A DNA stretch of 5,944 bases. Source: Acidobacteriota bacterium. GTDB taxonomy: Bacteria > Acidobacteriota > Terriglobia > Terriglobales > Acidobacteriaceae. The stretch's first letter is position 1. Each line of letters begins with the position of its first letter. Position numbers and translations under genes: made by a program. The stretch covers positions 1 to 5,944 of the forward strand of contig JAJXYW010000088.1 in the NCBI GenBank assembly GCA_021780415.1. The letters run 5' to 3'. The notes under the pieces were generated by a model. It ran no database searches. It saw nothing but the letters and a program-made list of their open reading frames with translations, and was not told where the DNA came from. Below are positions 5,177-5,944 of the stretch, piece by piece.

Positions 5177-5944
5177 CTAGTTGGGCATGAGTTTGCTGGT
5201 GAGGTAGGTGTAGGTGAGGGCCCAGGTTTTGGCTTGCTCGGCGAGGTTGGCGCCAGCTGCGTGGCCGCCTTCGATGATCTCGTCGTAGAGGAAGGGCTCG
5301 TGGAACTCCTCCATTTTGGCGGCGAATTTGCGGGCGTGCTGGGGGCCGACGCGGTCGTCCTTGGTGGTGGTGAAGATGAAGGGCTCGGGGTATTTCACGC
5401 CGGGCTTGAGTTGGTTATAGGGCGAGATGCTGGCGAGGAAGGCGCGCTCGGCGGGATCGGAGACGCTGCCGTACTCGCCGGTCCAACTGGCGCCGGCGTC
5501 GATGTGCTCGAAGCGGAGCATGTCGAGCAGCGGGACCTGGATGACGATGGCGTTCCAGAGGTCGGGGTGCTGGGTCATCTCGACGCCCATGAGGAGGCCG
5601 CCGTTGGAGCCGCCCATGATGCCGAGATGCGCGGGCGAGGTGATGCGGCGGGCGATGAGGTCTTCGCCGACGGCGGCAAAGTCGTCGTAGATGCGCTGGC
5701 GGTGGGTTTTGAGGCCAGCCTCATGCCAGGCGGGACCGAACTCGCCGCCGCCGCGGATGTTGGCCAGGACGTAGACGCCACCGTGATCGAGCCAGAGCTT
5801 GCCGATGTTGGGGGAGTAGCTGGGTTTTTCGGAGATCTGGAAGCCGCCGTAGGCGTTGAGGAGGACGGGGTTGGCGGCGTTGTACTGCATGTCTTTGGGA
5901 TGGACGATGAAGTAGGGGATCTTGGTGCCGTCTTTGGAGGTGGC
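5177..5944 (-). CDS. Prolyl oligopeptidase family serine peptidase (S9A-like), C-terminal catalytic domain; 5' part outside the window
   Basis: The frame is open from the right edge to a TAG at 5177-5179, giving 255 visible residues. An internal Met (codon at 5888-5890) is not the start, because the preceding 18 codons read ATSKDGTKIPYFIVHPKD, the typical entry into the prolyl oligopeptidase hydrolase domain. Landmarks in visible numbering: AYGGF with Tyr32 at the oxyanion-hole position, RGGGEFG, the nucleophile GGSNGG (Ser113, codon 5606-5608), SWTGEYG matching the substrate-pocket Trp region, KDDRV with the catalytic Asp196 (codon 5357-5359) and neighbouring Arg198, and EGGHAAG with His228 (codon 5261-5263). 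The family cleaves short peptides, usually after proline; full members are about 700 residues with an N-terminal propeller that would lie off the edge. Whether it is cytoplasmic or secreted cannot be seen. The family is very likely; exact specificity is not known. Confidence 0.95.
   Translation of the reverse strand, partial: ATSKDGTKIPYFIVHPKDMQYNAANPVLLNAYGGFQISEKPSYSPNIGKLWLDHGGVYVLANIRGGGEFGPAWHEAGLKTHRQRIYDDFAAVGEDLIARRITSPAHLGIMGGSNGGLLMGVEMTQHPDLWNAIVIQVPLLDMLRFEHIDAGASWTGEYGSVSDPAERAFLASISPYNQLKPGVKYPEPFIFTTTKDDRVGPQHARKFAAKMEEFHEPFLYDEIIEGGHAAGANLAEQAKTWALTYTYLTSKLMPN

Noticed and set aside
5177..5890. Treating the Met at 5888-5890 as the peptidase start
   Set aside because: The 18 upstream codons continue the conserved family sequence (SKDGTKIPYFIVH), so the gene extends beyond the right edge.

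Overview
The window looks like chromosomal DNA from a GC-rich Gram-negative bacterium. The best guess is Acidobacteriota, class Terriglobia (a Granulicella, Terriglobus or Edaphobacter relative). This rests on the style of the proteins: very large Thr/Ser/Ala/Gly-rich lipoproteins that combine Ig-like repeats with NHL propellers, next to a prolyl-oligopeptidase-type peptidase. The assignment comes from remembered family style, not from a marker gene. No RNA gene, CRISPR array, insertion sequence, integrase or phage gene was seen.

Layout: all three genes lie on the minus strand, so transcription runs from right to left. At the right edge (5177-5944) is the C-terminal catalytic half of an S9-family prolyl oligopeptidase with an intact Ser/Asp/His triad; its start is outside the window. 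A 343-bp gap (4834-5176) follows, with two small GC-rich palindromes near 5065-5118 and no convincing gene. Then comes a complete 1203-residue lipoprotein (1222-4833). It has a lipobox, one Ig-like domain, five tandem putative-Ig repeats, a cysteine-containing module, an Ala-rich helical stretch and an NHL-type beta-propeller with about seven blades. A 220-bp gap (1002-1221) follows, AT-rich in its distal part and carrying an imperfect direct repeat just upstream of the next gene. The left 1001 bases encode the first 333 residues of a second lipoprotein, which runs off the left edge.

The most interesting relationship is between the two lipoproteins. After different N-terminal regions they share the same module: a carboxypeptidase-regulatory-like fold with a conserved Cys, a second conserved Cys about 50-160 residues later, and an NE(L/V)(T/S)T...PF signature. 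The left-hand gene carries an extra domain of roughly 135 residues inside that module. They appear to be neighbouring paralogues that differ by domain shuffling, probably displayed on the outer membrane. Their function is unknown. Any link to the peptidase is only positional.

The long plus-strand reading frames opposite these genes are by-products of their C-rich, stop-poor coding strand and are not annotated.
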